64,000 bases of DNA. Origin: Sporosarcina sp. FSL K6-1522. Lineage in GTDB: Bacteria; Bacillota; Bacilli; Bacillales_A; Planococcaceae. The number at the start of each line of letters is the position of its first letter. The stretch's first letter is position 1. Location of the stretch: positions 1,115,501-1,179,500 of the forward strand of contig NZ_CP152019.1 of NCBI RefSeq assembly GCF_038622445.1, in the 5' to 3' direction. The notes below the pieces were generated by a model that was not told the origin of the DNA, searched no databases, and saw only the letters and a list, made by a program, of their open reading frames with translations. Shown piece after piece: positions 33,919 through 42,662 of the stretch. A program made the position numbers and the translations under genes.

Positions 33919-34202
33919 TGATTGAAACGATGCTGACGATTTCTCTGATTCTATTCGCCACAACGATTGCGATTGCAGTGATTCGAATTGTACTTGGGCC
34001 ATCTATGCCGGATCGGGTCATTGCACTTGATATGATTGGTGTCAATCTGATTGCGATGATTGCGGTAGTGTCGATCATTTTAAAAACGAAAGCGTTTCTT
34101 GAGGTTATTTTGATATTAGGGATTTTGTCGTTTATCGGCACGATTGCCTTCTCCAAATTTATCGAGAGGGGGGTTATCGTTGAGCGTAAACGAGATCGGT
34201 GA
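33918..34202 (+). CDS. mrpF: Na+/H+ antiporter subunit F
   Basis: This 94-residue, three-helix subunit has the conserved VRIVLGPSMPDRVIALDMIGVNLIA and ends in a basic tail (ERKRDR). The start overlaps the mrpE stop (TGATG), and mrpG begins inside its 3' end. Confidence 0.94.
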   Translation: MIETMLTISLILFATTIAIAVIRIVLGPSMPDRVIALDMIGVNLIAMIAVVSIILKTKAFLEVILILGILSFIGTIAFSKFIERGVIVERKRDR

Positions 34203-34560
34203 ATTCGCAGGAGCCCTGCTAATTTTAACGGGTGGAATTGCGAGTGTGATTAGTGTGTTTGGCTTGATTCGCTTGCCGGATGTCTATACGAGGTCTCATG
34301 CGGCAACAAAAAGCTCGACGCTTGCTGTGTTGCTGACGTTATCCGGGACGTTTTTGTACTTTTGGTTTAGTGAGAACTTCATCAGTGTCCGTGTGCTTCT
34401 GGGGATTGTTTTCGTTTTTCTGACAGCTCCAGTTGCAGGCCATTTAATCATTCGGGCGGCCTATCGATCGAAAGTGAAATTGGCGGACATTTCGGTTGAA
34501 GACGAGTTATACGAGGTTTTGCATAAGGAGAAAGTGGAAGAGGACGGAACTAACCGATAA
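34180..34560 (+). CDS. mrpG: Na+/H+ antiporter subunit G
   Basis: This 126-residue, three-helix subunit has FGLIRLPDVYTRSHAATKSSTLAVLLTLSG, the MrpG/MnhG family core, and a charged C-terminal tail. I chose TTG 34180, 6 bases after GAGAGGGGGG; the frame is open further up but without a ribosome-binding site. It closes the mrp operon, and the terminator overlaps its stop. Confidence 0.93.
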   Translation: MSVNEIGEFAGALLILTGGIASVISVFGLIRLPDVYTRSHAATKSSTLAVLLTLSGTFLYFWFSENFISVRVLLGIVFVFLTAPVAGHLIIRAAYRSKVKLADISVEDELYEVLHKEKVEEDGTNR

Positions 34561-34579
34561 GGGTTAGCCGTCCTTTTTT
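34541..34579 (+). terminator. Intrinsic terminator of the mrp operon
   Basis: AGGACGGAACTAACC / GGGTTAGCCGTCCT stem spanning the mrpG stop codon, followed by TTTTTTC. Confidence 0.9.
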
Positions 34580-34596
34580 CGTTCGTGTCAGGAGAC

Positions 34597-35013
34597 TTAT
34601 TTGACGATTAACACAGGAGCTGCAACCCGCTTCGCTACTTTATGGCTCACGCTGCCAAGTACCATTTCTTGAAAGCTGTTTAGGCCGCGGCTACCGATAA
34701 TGACTAAATCGAAGTTGCCTTCATTCGCGAAGTTGACAATTGTTGGTCCAGGCGCTCCGTGCCGAATGACGAAATCAAAGGCAATCCCGCTACGTTCAAA
34801 TAACTCTTCAATGGGAGCCATCCGTTTTCTACGATCGTCATGGAGGTCAGCACTTCCTGCATTAAGGAGTACATCGGAGCGTGTTCGATCGTAGTCCAGT
34901 ACGTATAGGATATGGACTTTCGCCGAGCTTAGAGATGCAAGATGTGCGGCATGTTCCGCTGCACGTCTGGAGTTTTCCGAGCCATCTACCGCGACGAGTA
35001 TTTTAGTATACAT
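34597..35013 (-). CDS. Universal stress protein (UspA family)
   Basis: This 138-residue cytoplasmic protein has the UspA fold: MYTKILVAVDGSENSRRAAEHA at the start and the ATP-binding pattern G-x2-G-x9-G-S in IIGSRGLNSFQEMVLGSVSHKVAKRVAAPVLIVK. ATP binding is therefore likely. ATG 35013 is 9 bases after AGGAG; two more upstream in-frame starts lie in or before that site. It converges on the mrp operon. Confidence 0.9.
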   Translation of the reverse strand: MYTKILVAVDGSENSRRAAEHAAHLASLSSAKVHILYVLDYDRTRSDVLLNAGSADLHDDRRKRMAPIEELFERSGIAFDFVIRHGAPGPTIVNFANEGNFDLVIIGSRGLNSFQEMVLGSVSHKVAKRVAAPVLIVK

Positions 35014-35142
35014 ACGAAGCATCTCCTCTCTAATATCAATTTCGTCTCGGCCCAATTGCGTCCAGATTATGAATCGAGCGGGAGGCCAGCACGATGCTGG
35101 TCATGACGTCGTGCACTTAGACCGCTTTCTTTAATTCCATTC

Positions 35143-35200
35143 AAAATCCGTGACATCCGCCGTAGGCTATTATCCTTCTTCTACTGAAGAAGGATAATAG
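35143..35200 (-). repeat. Interspersed repeat family B, inverted partial copy
   Basis: On the minus strand a perfect 14-bp hairpin (CTATTATCCTTCTT-CTACTG-AAGAAGGATAATAG) is followed by CCTACGGCGGATGTCACGGATTTT, the core found at 40617 and 61055. The hairpin sequence is unrelated to those of the other copies, but its position is the same. Confidence 0.65.
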
Positions 35201-35311
35201 AGGTTATGACGAATAGGCGTCCGATTATTACTAACACATTCTTCGTAGGATTGTCGGAACCCTTCTTTTCATCAGTGATTATGTCATTTTTTGTGCGGAA
35301 GTATTTTTCAT

Positions 35312-35327
35312 TCAAATAATCATTTGA
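35312..35327. promoter_or_regulatory. Candidate CadC operator 1
   Basis: TCAAAT-AATC-ATTTGA, a perfect inverted repeat of the type bound by CadC/CzrA repressors, located just upstream of the -35 element. Confidence 0.6.
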
Positions 35328-35333
35328 TTCGCC

Positions 35334-35362
35334 TTGTATGTTCACTAAAAATTGCATATACT
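35334..35362 (+). promoter_or_regulatory. Promoter of cadC-cadA
   Basis: TTGTAT (35334-35339), 17 bases, TATACT (35357-35362), flanked by the two operator-like repeats. Confidence 0.6.
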
Positions 35363-35370
35363 AGTGTTAA

Positions 35371-35386
35371 TCAAACCAACATTTGA
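35371..35386. promoter_or_regulatory. Candidate CadC operator 2
   Basis: TCAAAC-CAAC-ATTTGA has the same 16-base form as operator 1, immediately before the cadC Shine-Dalgarno. Confidence 0.55.
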
Positions 35387-35399
35387 ATGAGGTGTAATG

Positions 35400-35768
35400 A
35401 TGTCGACGAAAGAATTATGTGAAATAACTGTAGTGCATGAGGAAGTTGTAAATCGAGTACAGCAAGCGCTGCCGGATTTAGGGGCAGCGGTGCAAATTTT
35501 TAAAGCACTTGCGGATGATACAAGATTAAAAATTGCTTATTCGCTTACATTAGAGGAAGAGATGTGTGTGTGTGATGTGGCGGCAGTCATTGGCTCTTCT
35601 GTTGCAACTGCGTCTCATCATTTGCGATATTTACGCGATCATGCGTTAGCGAAATCACGTCGAAAAGGCAAGATGGTTTATTATACATTGGCGGATGACC
35701 ATGTCCATCAACTGGTGAAAGTAGCATACGAGCATACAACGGAAGGTGATGACCATGGCGACAGCTGA
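35400..35768 (+). CDS. cadC: ArsR/SmtB-family metal-sensing repressor CadC
   Basis: This 122-residue winged-helix repressor releases DNA on binding Cd, Pb or Zn. It resembles Staphylococcus CadC: an N-terminal Cys (residue 7, KELCEI), the CVCD pair (residues 56 and 58) that completes the thiolate site, and the recognition helix ATASHHLRYLRDHAL. The C-terminal helix DDHVHQLVKVAYEH carries the second-site ligands. ATG 35400 is preferred to 35397 for spacing from GAGGTG. The cadA start lies inside its 3' end, so repressor and pump are co-expressed. Confidence 0.92.
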   Translation: MSTKELCEITVVHEEVVNRVQQALPDLGAAVQIFKALADDTRLKIAYSLTLEEEMCVCDVAAVIGSSVATASHHLRYLRDHALAKSRRKGKMVYYTLADDHVHQLVKVAYEHTTEGDDHGDS

Positions 35769-37863
35769 GAAAACCGAATACCGTTTAGAAAACTTAACCT
35801 GTGCAAGTTGTGCGATGAAATTCGAAAACAATGTCAAAAATTTACCGGCAATTGAAGATGCACAAGTAAACTTTGGGGCATCTAAGCTGTCATTTAACGG
35901 TAGTGCGACTGTTGAAGAGTTAGAAGCGGCAGGCGCGTTTGATGGCATTAAAGTGGTCCCGCTTCAAGTGCGGAGGGTGGAAAAGAAAATCCCTTTCTTT
36001 AAGCGGAAGGAAAATCTCGTTTCGCTATTCTCACTCGTTTTTCTGCTGATCGGGTCGGCGGTGTCATTCAGCTATACGGAGACGCACCCTGTAGCGATTG
36101 CGTTCTTTGCGGTTGCTATTGTCGTTGGTGGTGCGAGTATATTTAAAACAGGTCTGAAAAATCTTGTTCGTTTTGAATTTGATATGAAAACATTGATGAC
36201 GATTGCGGTTATTGGGGCAGCCATCATTGGAGAATGGCGTGAGGGGGCTGTTGTTGTGTTCCTCTTCGCAGTCAGTGAAGCGCTTGAAGCCTATTCCATG
36301 AACAAGGCTCGCCAGTCGATTCGTCAATTGATGGATATTGCGCCGCCTACAGCGATTGTGAAGCGTGGAGAAGCGCTTGTAGAACTAGCGACTGAAGACA
36401 TTATCGTTGGCGATATTTTGATTGTGAAACCGGGGCAAAAGATTGCGATGGATGGAACGGTTCTAACAGGTTCTTCAACGGTTAACCAAGCGGCAATTAC
36501 AGGGGAATCCATTCCAGTGTTGAAGGAAATGGGCGATGGTGTATTTGCAGGCACGTTAAATGAAGAAGGGGCCCTTGAAGTAAAAGTTACCAAATTGGTC
36601 GGTGATACGACGATTGCTAAAATTATTCATCTTGTAGAGGATGCGCAAGCTGAAAAAGCGCCTTCTCAAAAGTTTGTGGATCAATTCGCGAAATACTATA
36701 CACCTACTATCATCGTGCTGGCGTTCCTCATTGCGATTGTACCGCCGCTATTTGGAGGCGATTGGAGCACGTGGATTTATCAAGGCTTGGCGGTCCTAGT
36801 CGTTGGGTGTCCGTGTGCACTTGTTGTGTCAACACCGGTTGCCATCGTTACAGCAATCGGGAATGCGGCACGCCAAGGTGTGTTGATAAAAGGTGGAGTA
36901 CACCTAGAAGAAACGGGACGTTTGGATGCTATCGCTTTTGACAAAACAGGAACATTGACGAAAGGCTATCCGGAAGTGACAAATTTCCTTTTGAGTGAAG
37001 GTGTTGAAAAAGCACAACTGCTCGGTGCAGTTGCAGCTGTGGAAGAGATGTCACAGCATCCATTAGCTAAAGCCGTGACGAATTACGCGCGTGAAAATGG
37101 CGCAACGATGAGTGTTGCGACCAATTTCCAATCTGTAACGGGGAAAGGCGTATACGCCGATGTTGAGGGCAAGCGCGTTTACGTAGGTAGCCTTAGTTGG
37201 GCGGAGGAACTATCTTCTTTGCCATCAGATATGTTACAACAAGCGGCTATTCTACAGCGCGAAGGTAAATCGGTAATGGCAATTGTAATGGATACTGACT
37301 TTGGTGGATTGCTTGCAGTGGCGGATCCGGTACGTGAGGAAAGTCAAATCGTACTCCAGAAGTTGAAAGACATCGGTATTCGTCATACGGTTATGTTAAC
37401 GGGCGACCATCAGACAACTGCGGAAGCGATCGCCGAAAAATTAGGTGTTGAAGATGTACGTGCAGGTCTTATGCCAGAAGATAAGTTAACAGCGATTAAA
37501 CAATTGAGTGCACAATATGGCCGTGTAGCAATGGTTGGGGATGGCATTAATGATGCGCCTGCGCTTGCGGCATCATCAGTTGGTATTGCCATGGGTGGTG
37601 CGGGAACGGACGCCGCATTAGAAACGGCAGATATCGCACTTATGGCAGATGATTTGGAGAAATTACCGTATACGATGAAATTAAGTAGAAAAACATTGCG
37701 AATCATCAAAGAAAATATTATGTTTGCATTAGGGTTAAAAATTGTAGCACTACTGCTTATCATTCCAGGGTGGCTAACGCTATGGATTGCAATTTTTGCA
37801 GATATGGGTGCGACGCTACTCGTCGTATTGAACTCGTTACGGTTATTACGCGTTCATAAGTAA
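35755..37863 (+). CDS. cadA: Cadmium/zinc/lead-exporting P1B-type ATPase
   Basis: This 702-residue pump has one N-terminal metal-binding domain (NLTCASC, Cys16 and Cys19), the actuator TGES, the membrane metal motif CPC (VGCPCALVVSTPVAIVTA), the phosphorylation site DKTGT, the nucleotide-domain HP (SQHPLAKAV) and the hinge GDGINDAPALA. The CPC with these flanks indicates Zn/Cd/Pb rather than copper. I chose ATG 35755, 6 bases after GGAAGGTG. It overlaps cadC, and an acetyltransferase gene follows after 24 bases. Confidence 0.95.
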   Translation: MATAEKTEYRLENLTCASCAMKFENNVKNLPAIEDAQVNFGASKLSFNGSATVEELEAAGAFDGIKVVPLQVRRVEKKIPFFKRKENLVSLFSLVFLLIGSAVSFSYTETHPVAIAFFAVAIVVGGASIFKTGLKNLVRFEFDMKTLMTIAVIGAAIIGEWREGAVVVFLFAVSEALEAYSMNKARQSIRQLMDIAPPTAIVKRGEALVELATEDIIVGDILIVKPGQKIAMDGTVLTGSSTVNQAAITGESIPVLKEMGDGVFAGTLNEEGALEVKVTKLVGDTTIAKIIHLVEDAQAEKAPSQKFVDQFAKYYTPTIIVLAFLIAIVPPLFGGDWSTWIYQGLAVLVVGCPCALVVSTPVAIVTAIGNAARQGVLIKGGVHLEETGRLDAIAFDKTGTLTKGYPEVTNFLLSEGVEKAQLLGAVAAVEEMSQHPLAKAVTNYARENGATMSVATNFQSVTGKGVYADVEGKRVYVGSLSWAEELSSLPSDMLQQAAILQREGKSVMAIVMDTDFGGLLAVADPVREESQIVLQKLKDIGIRHTVMLTGDHQTTAEAIAEKLGVEDVRAGLMPEDKLTAIKQLSAQYGRVAMVGDGINDAPALAASSVGIAMGGAGTDAALETADIALMADDLEKLPYTMKLSRKTLRIIKENIMFALGLKIVALLLIIPGWLTLWIAIFADMGATLLVVLNSLRLLRVHK

Positions 37864-37887
37864 GTGGGGTATTGGAGGCGGAACGGA

Positions 37888-39000
37888 ATGCATTTACAGG
37901 AATGGACAATGGAGGAGCAGGAACAGCTCATTCATTTTATGACAACGAACACATGGCCTTATCACGGAAACTCACATCCAGGTCGACAGCTCATCGAAAA
38001 GGCCATTGAAGAAGGTGGCTATGAGTCGGATGTCGTCAAGACATTCTGGGTGGAAAATGACAGTGGACAAAAAGTAGGCATCGTGAAAATTCATGATTTG
38101 CAAGATGAAATTCCATTGTTCGACCTGCGGATTGAAGATATGTCGAGAGGATACGGCTATGGATCGAAAGCACTCAAGCTTGTGGCGGAATATGTATTTG
38201 GTTTGCCTGAAAAGAAAATTCGCTTAGAAGGCCATACGAGACAAGATAACTTGGCGATGCGGAAAACATTTGAGCGCGCGGGTTTTGTGAAGGAAGCACA
38301 TTTACGGAAAGCATGGTTTTCGCCGAAAGAGAACTCGTATTATGATGCAGTGACGTATGGCATGACAAGGGAAGACTTTTTAGCGGGGACGACAACGCCA
38401 GTTGTATGGGAGGATGAGGGGAAGCAAAGTAAAGTATCAGCTGCTCCAATTATCCCGAATTTCTCGGAAACCTTTGAATCGGAAAGACTTGTTATCCGTG
38501 CGCCTAAGCTCGGCGATGCACCGGATGTTTGGAATGCTATTTGCAACTCGTTGCCTGCGCTTCGCGAGTGGATGCCATTTGCGCAACAAGCACCTGAGTT
38601 GCATCAAACAGAAGATAACATGCGCCGAGCAGTAGCCGATTTTGTTACGCGTGAAGACCTTCGCTTGCATTTGTTTTTGAAAGAAACAGGCGAGTTTATT
38701 GGATCATCGGGGCTTCATCGAATCGATTGGGCCATTCCGAAATTCGAAATTGGCTATTGGTTAGATACGAAGTTTGAAGGGAACGGTTATGTAACGGAGG
38801 CCGTTGAGCGAATTACACAATTTGCTTTCGAGGATCTTGCAGCAAGACGAGTGGAGATCCGATGTGATGAGGAAAATGCGAAAAGTCGGTCAGTAGCAGA
38901 GCGTGCGGGCTTCGTGCTAGAGGGGACACTTAAGCAAGACGCCTTATCTGCAGATGGAAATAGTTTACGGAATACATGTGTGTATGCGAAAATAGACTAA
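37888..39000 (+). CDS. Tandem GNAT acetyltransferase fusion
   Basis: This 370-residue protein has two GNAT acetyltransferase domains in a row. The first (about residues 1-165) shows RIEDMSRGYGYGSKALKLV and LEGHTRQDNLAMRKTFERAGFVKEAHLRKAW. The second (about 185-370) is of the RimJ/RimL type: FESERLVIRAPKLGDAPDVW, FEIGYWLDTKFEGNGYVTEAV and IRCDEENAKSRSVAERAGFVLEGTL. The acceptor substrates are unknown. The Shine-Dalgarno is GGAGGCGG. It may be co-transcribed with cadCA, but the functional link is unclear. Confidence 0.88.
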   Translation: MHLQEWTMEEQEQLIHFMTTNTWPYHGNSHPGRQLIEKAIEEGGYESDVVKTFWVENDSGQKVGIVKIHDLQDEIPLFDLRIEDMSRGYGYGSKALKLVAEYVFGLPEKKIRLEGHTRQDNLAMRKTFERAGFVKEAHLRKAWFSPKENSYYDAVTYGMTREDFLAGTTTPVVWEDEGKQSKVSAAPIIPNFSETFESERLVIRAPKLGDAPDVWNAICNSLPALREWMPFAQQAPELHQTEDNMRRAVADFVTREDLRLHLFLKETGEFIGSSGLHRIDWAIPKFEIGYWLDTKFEGNGYVTEAVERITQFAFEDLAARRVEIRCDEENAKSRSVAERAGFVLEGTLKQDALSADGNSLRNTCVYAKID

Positions 39001-39044
39001 GTAGGTTGTGGAACTTCGCAGCATGGAATGTCTGAAGTGGAAAA

Positions 39045-39076
39045 AAGGGGATGCCGACTTAGGTCGACATCCCTTT
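39045..39076 (+). terminator. Probable terminator after the GNAT fusion gene
   Basis: AGGGGATGCCGAC / GTCGACATCCCTTT stem with a small loop. The following T-run is short. Confidence 0.65.
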
Positions 39077-39273
39077 CGTTACAATGATGAACCAACTAAT
39101 CCGGCCCACCATTTGTGCAGAATGCCCTACAGCGAAAAGGGATGTAGCGTGTGTGCAAATGGCGTATTCAAGGAGAGGGAAGGGGAGCATACAGTATAAA
39201 GAGGGTTGAAGTGCAATCACTCTATTGTATGACCGACCTTGTACAGGCCTAATACATACTGGAGGCGGTACGA

Positions 39274-39699
39274 TTGGCAACACCGGGTATGGAAGATTGT
39301 CTGGAACAAATTTATTTGCATATTGAGGCGAAGGGGGTAGCGCGTGTATCAGATGTCGCAGAAACACTTGCGGTACTCCCTTCATCTGTCACGAAAATGG
39401 CACAGCGACTCGATCGAGAAGGATACGTCATCTATGAGCGATATAAAGGGCTTGAATTGACGGAGAAGGGCTTGAAGTTCGGCAAGAAATTGGTCCGTCG
39501 TCATGAGCTTTTGGAGCAGTTTTTGCGTATCATTGGCGTGGAAGAGGGAAATATTTACGGTGACGTGGAAGGTATTGAGCATCATCTTAGCTGGAATGCG
39601 ATGGATCGCATTACGGATTTAGTGGAAGCGATGGAGCAAGACGAAGCGTTCGTAAGAAAGTTAAGGGTAATGGATCAAAAGGAAGAGGTTGATAAATGA
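39274..39699 (+). CDS. mntR: Manganese-responsive transcriptional regulator MntR
   Basis: MntR represses manganese importers (and can activate exporters) when Mn2+ is plentiful. This 141-residue DtxR-family protein matches Bacillus MntR closely: [19 protein letters not shown] with the first Asp and Glu ligands, the helix-turn-helix [25 protein letters not shown], the His ligand in [15 protein letters not shown] and the ligand cluster [11 protein letters not shown]. It lacks the SH3-like domain of long DtxR proteins, as normal for MntR. The start is TTG 39274 behind GGAGGCGG. cvfB begins inside its stop codon. Confidence 0.94.
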   Translation: MATPGMEDCLEQIYLHIEAKGVARVSDVAETLAVLPSSVTKMAQRLDREGYVIYERYKGLELTEKGLKFGKKLVRRHELLEQFLRIIGVEEGNIYGDVEGIEHHLSWNAMDRITDLVEAMEQDEAFVRKLRVMDQKEEVDK

Positions 39700-40562
39700 T
39701 GGAACAACTACAAGCAGGTTACACAGCAGAATTGAATGTCTTGCAGCGTGAAGGCTCACGCTGGATTTTGGATGGCAACGGGGAAGAAATTATGATGAAT
39801 GTGTCAGATGCAGAGGAGCATATTCAAGAAGGAGATAAGGTTCAAGTTTTCCTTTATATGAATCGACGTGGTGAACTAACGGCTACGATGCAAATTCCGA
39901 ATATGACGGCTGGCACATATGGCTGGGCACGCGTCATTCGTATTGAAGATAAGGAAGGTGTCTATGTTGATATTGGTTCTTCTTTTGAAGTGCTGGTCAA
40001 TCGAGCGGATATGCCGCAAGTTCGATCCCTTTGGCCGAAGACGGATGACGCATTGTATATGACGCTTCGAATGGATTTAGGTGGTACGATTTTTGGTCGA
40101 TTGGCTACGGAAGAACGCGTAATGGAGCAAATTACCGAAGCACCACCGACGTTGCTCAATGCGAATTTAGTAGCACGTGCTTATCGTTTGTTGCCAGTCG
40201 GCTCGTTCATGCTCAGTGTTCCGGAAAATTATCGTATTTTCATCCATAATACAGAGCAGGCAAAAGAACCGCGCCTTGGGCAGGAAGTCGAAGTCCGCGT
40301 TATTGGCCTACGTGACGATGGCACGCTAAACGGTTCCATGCTACCGAGAAAAGAAGAACGTCTTGGTGGGGATGCGGAGATTCTACTCAACTATTTGAAC
40401 GAGGTTGGCGGACGGATGCCATTTACGGACAAATCATCTCCTGAAGAGATTAAAGAAATGTTCCAACTCAGCAAAGCATCCTTTAAACGCGCGCTTGGGA
40501 AGTTGATGAAAGAAGGCCGGATTGAACAAAGTGGCGGCTGGACGACGTTGAAACGACATTGA
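39699..40562 (+). CDS. cvfB: S1 RNA-binding protein CvfB (YitL)
   Basis: This 287-residue protein has three S1-like OB domains (about residues 1-60, 70-135 and 145-215) and a C-terminal winged helix (MFQLSKASFKRALGKLMKEGRIEQSGGWTTL), the CvfB/YitL architecture. CvfB binds RNA and influences virulence-factor expression in Staphylococcus; here its role is probably post-transcriptional. ATGATG offers starts at 39696 and 39699; both overlap the mntR stop, so translation is coupled. Confidence 0.92.
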   Translation: MEQLQAGYTAELNVLQREGSRWILDGNGEEIMMNVSDAEEHIQEGDKVQVFLYMNRRGELTATMQIPNMTAGTYGWARVIRIEDKEGVYVDIGSSFEVLVNRADMPQVRSLWPKTDDALYMTLRMDLGGTIFGRLATEERVMEQITEAPPTLLNANLVARAYRLLPVGSFMLSVPENYRIFIHNTEQAKEPRLGQEVEVRVIGLRDDGTLNGSMLPRKEERLGGDAEILLNYLNEVGGRMPFTDKSSPEEIKEMFQLSKASFKRALGKLMKEGRIEQSGGWTTLKRH

Positions 40563-40569
40563 AATGACG

Positions 40570-40614
40570 TTAACTTGATTCAGCCGGGGTTCAAACCCGG
40601 CTGAATCAAGTTAA
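40570..40614. repeat. Perfect 19-bp hairpin at the head of repeat family B copy 1
   Basis: TTAACTTGATTCAGCCGGG (40570-40588) and its exact complement (40596-40614), with a 7-base loop. It may also end the cvfB transcript, although no T-run follows. Confidence 0.75.
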
Positions 40615-40775
40615 TACCTCCGGTGGATGTCACAGATTTTCAGAGGAGCTTTTTTCAAAAGACCGAAATGACCCGAGAGGCTGGCATTTGGAGTCTAGAC
40701 GAGAGCAAACTCGAAAAAATCTGGACACAATTACGCCAAGGCGTAATTGATAAGCGGGAACTTTTCAAACTGCGA
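40570..40775 (+). repeat. Interspersed repeat family B, copy 1
   Basis: The element consists of the hairpin at 40570-40614, the core CCTCCGGTGGATGTCACAG (from 40617), GAGGAGCTTTTTTC, then CTCGAAAAAATCT and a second hairpin AATTACGCC-AA-GGCGTAATT near 40728-40750. The same order occurs at 61016-61147. Confidence 0.7.
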
Positions 40776-40811
40776 AGCGTACTAATTCGTAGAACAAGGA
40801 GGAATGCTGTT

Positions 40812-41699
40812 ATGAAACGATTACTCATAATGATGATGGCGGCGATACTAACGCTTGGAATTGTCGTACCAGGGGCAGCGCATGCCGATCAAGTCATCAA
40901 CGAAAAGCTAGGTGTACCGATTGTAGTTTACGGTGCGAACTTATCTGATGCTGAAAAGGAAAGTGTTAAGAAAAGCTTGCAAGTAGAGCAGGAAGCGGAA
41001 GTTGAAGAAATCGCAGTCGATGGTAGCGACCTGATAAAATATATCAAAGACGGCGATAGCAAAGCGAGAATGTATTCATCCGCGAAAATTACTCGTCAGG
41101 ATGCAGGCAAAGGGCTTGTCATCAGCATCGTTACGCAGGATAATATTACACAAGTCACACCTGAAATGTATGCCAATGCGATGCTGACGGCAGGTATTGA
41201 GGATGCGATTGTTGAAGTGGCGTCACCTAAAAAAGTGACGGGCCATTCTGCGCTTGTCGGTATCTATAAAGCATATGAGGTATCTGGTGAAACGCTCGAT
41301 ACAGAGCGGACAGATGTGGCGAATGACGAATTGAATTTAGCAACAAAGTTTGCGGAGGATGCCGGTGTCGATCAAGACAAAGTAGCCGAGCTTCTCACGG
41401 AAATTAAAAAACAAATCGCTGAGCAAAACCCTGCTACGAAAGAGGATGTTGAGCGAATTGTGTCTGAGCAGCTAAAGAAATTGAACATTGAATTGAGTGA
41501 GGCTGATCGTCAATTACTCATCGATTTAATGGACAGAATTAGTAAGCTGGACATCGATTTTGGTAAGTTATCTGAACAACTGAATGATATGGCATCCAAG
41601 ATTAAAGATAAATTGGGCGAAATCGACCCGAGTTTTTGGGAAAGTGTGAAAAACTTCTTCGCGAATCTATTTGACTCCATTAAATCATGGTTCAATTAA
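40812..41699 (+). CDS. ypuA: Exported DUF1002-family protein (YpuA-like)
   Basis: This 295-residue secreted protein has the signal peptide MKRLLIMMMAAILTLGIVVPGAAHA, then a DUF1002 domain (LGVPIVVYGANLSDAEKESVKKSL, ARMYSSAKITRQDAGKGLVISIVT, VEVASPKKVTGHSALVGIYKAYE). The last 110 residues are a charged helical region followed by an amphipathic C-terminus rich in Trp and Phe. I chose ATG 40812, 8 bases after AAGGAGGA; the frame is open further back, but only through repeat family B. The function is unknown in Bacillus as well. Confidence 0.87.
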   Translation: MKRLLIMMMAAILTLGIVVPGAAHADQVINEKLGVPIVVYGANLSDAEKESVKKSLQVEQEAEVEEIAVDGSDLIKYIKDGDSKARMYSSAKITRQDAGKGLVISIVTQDNITQVTPEMYANAMLTAGIEDAIVEVASPKKVTGHSALVGIYKAYEVSGETLDTERTDVANDELNLATKFAEDAGVDQDKVAELLTEIKKQIAEQNPATKEDVERIVSEQLKKLNIELSEADRQLLIDLMDRISKLDIDFGKLSEQLNDMASKIKDKLGEIDPSFWESVKNFFANLFDSIKSWFN

Positions 41700-41753
41700 A
41701 TTCGAATGAGGCAAGGGGCATAGGGGATAGAACATTAGAAAAGGGGCGATTAC

Positions 41754-42038
41754 ATGGAATTTGATTTTGTACAACTAGGTGGGGATGCATTTGCATTCCG
41801 TCACGAACAGGATGGTAAGCTACTAGCGGAAATTACATGGACCTTGCTTGGGGAAGTAATGGTTATGGACCACACTTTCGTCTCTGACGAACTACGCGGG
41901 CAAGGTGTGGCTAAGAAAATATTGGATCGTGCGGCAATATACGCACGTGAAAATGATTTGAAAATGGAACCCGTTTGCTCATACGTTGTAACGGCATTCG
42001 AGCGTTATAAAGAATACGACGATGTTAAAATTCAATAG
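41754..42038 (+). CDS. Small GNAT-like N-acetyltransferase
   Basis: This 94-residue protein is a minimal GNAT domain (NATD1/YidJ-like class): MVMDHTFVSDELRGQGVAKKILDRAAIYARENDLKMEPVCSYVVTAFERY, which keeps the acetyl-CoA loop (RGQGVA) and lacks the N-terminal strands of full-length enzymes. The Shine-Dalgarno is AAGGGG. It is a single gene between terminators. Confidence 0.88.
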   Translation: MEFDFVQLGGDAFAFRHEQDGKLLAEITWTLLGEVMVMDHTFVSDELRGQGVAKKILDRAAIYARENDLKMEPVCSYVVTAFERYKEYDDVKIQ

Positions 42039-42048
42039 GAAATAACCT

Positions 42049-42089
42049 AAAAGGCAATCCGTTTAGTGATAAAAAACGGATTGCCTTTT
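42049..42089 (+). terminator. Intrinsic terminator after the small GNAT gene
   Basis: AAAAGGCAATCCGTTT / AAACGGATTGCCTTTT stem. Confidence 0.9.
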
Positions 42090-42173
42090 GCATAAAAAAA
42101 CTACTGAATTATGAAACTAAATCCGATGTGAATCGTATACTGATATGTACATATAAAGAAAGAGGTGCATATT

Positions 42174-42644
42174 GTGAAGCGCACGGCAGAAAAAACATTA
42201 TCGATTATTAGTATTGTATTAATGGTTATTGGGTTATTAATGAGTTTTGGTTTTAAATCTTTCCTTACGTATATGAATACGGATCCGCTTGTTCAAGAAG
42301 AAATAGAACTTGCGCTGCTGTCAGATCCAACATTTACTCCTGCTGACGTCGATATGATTTTATCGATTTTTACTTTCATGAGTGGCATCATGTGGGTTGT
42401 AATTATCGGATTACTGCTTGCTTTGGTGTTGACTATTGTTGGAATTGTTAGTATTTGGAACAGTGCAAACCCGAAACTTGCAGGAATTATGTTCATTATT
42501 GCTGGATTGTTGGCAGGATTTTTATCTTTACCGTCCATTCTTCTTTATATTGCAGGGATTCTTTGCTTTACAAGAAAACCGCAAAAGCATGACGATGTAC
42601 AGTTTGGAGAAGAGCAGTATGATGGAACAATGAGGCCGCTTTAA
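42174..42644 (+). CDS. DUF4064-type small membrane protein
   Basis: This 156-residue protein has four hydrophobic segments separated by short loops and a polar tail, the plan of DUF4064 proteins common in Bacillales. The first segment starts TLSIISIVLMVIGLLMSFGF; an extracytoplasmic loop of about 40 residues (MNTDPLVQEEIELALLSDP...) follows. I chose GTG 42174, 6 bases after AAGAGGTG; an earlier GTG at 42165 lies in that site. The function is unknown. Confidence 0.8.
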   Translation: MKRTAEKTLSIISIVLMVIGLLMSFGFKSFLTYMNTDPLVQEEIELALLSDPTFTPADVDMILSIFTFMSGIMWVVIIGLLLALVLTIVGIVSIWNSANPKLAGIMFIIAGLLAGFLSLPSILLYIAGILCFTRKPQKHDDVQFGEEQYDGTMRPL

Positions 42645-42662
42645 GACAGAACTTTAGCAAAC

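Larger units (their letters stand above)
35014..35396. other. Intergenic region with inverted repeat copy and cadC control sites
   Basis: No gene is seen. It contains an inverted copy of repeat family B (35143-35200) and the promoter and two operators of cadC (35312-35386). Confidence 0.6.

Noticed and set aside
39008..39199. Open frame of 63 codons with several cysteines before mntR
   Set aside because: It starts inside a terminator hairpin region without a ribosome-binding site, and no family was recognised.
40623..40811. N-terminal extension of the YpuA-like protein
   Set aside because: The extra codons consist of repeat family B, and a proper ribosome-binding site and signal peptide begin at 40812.
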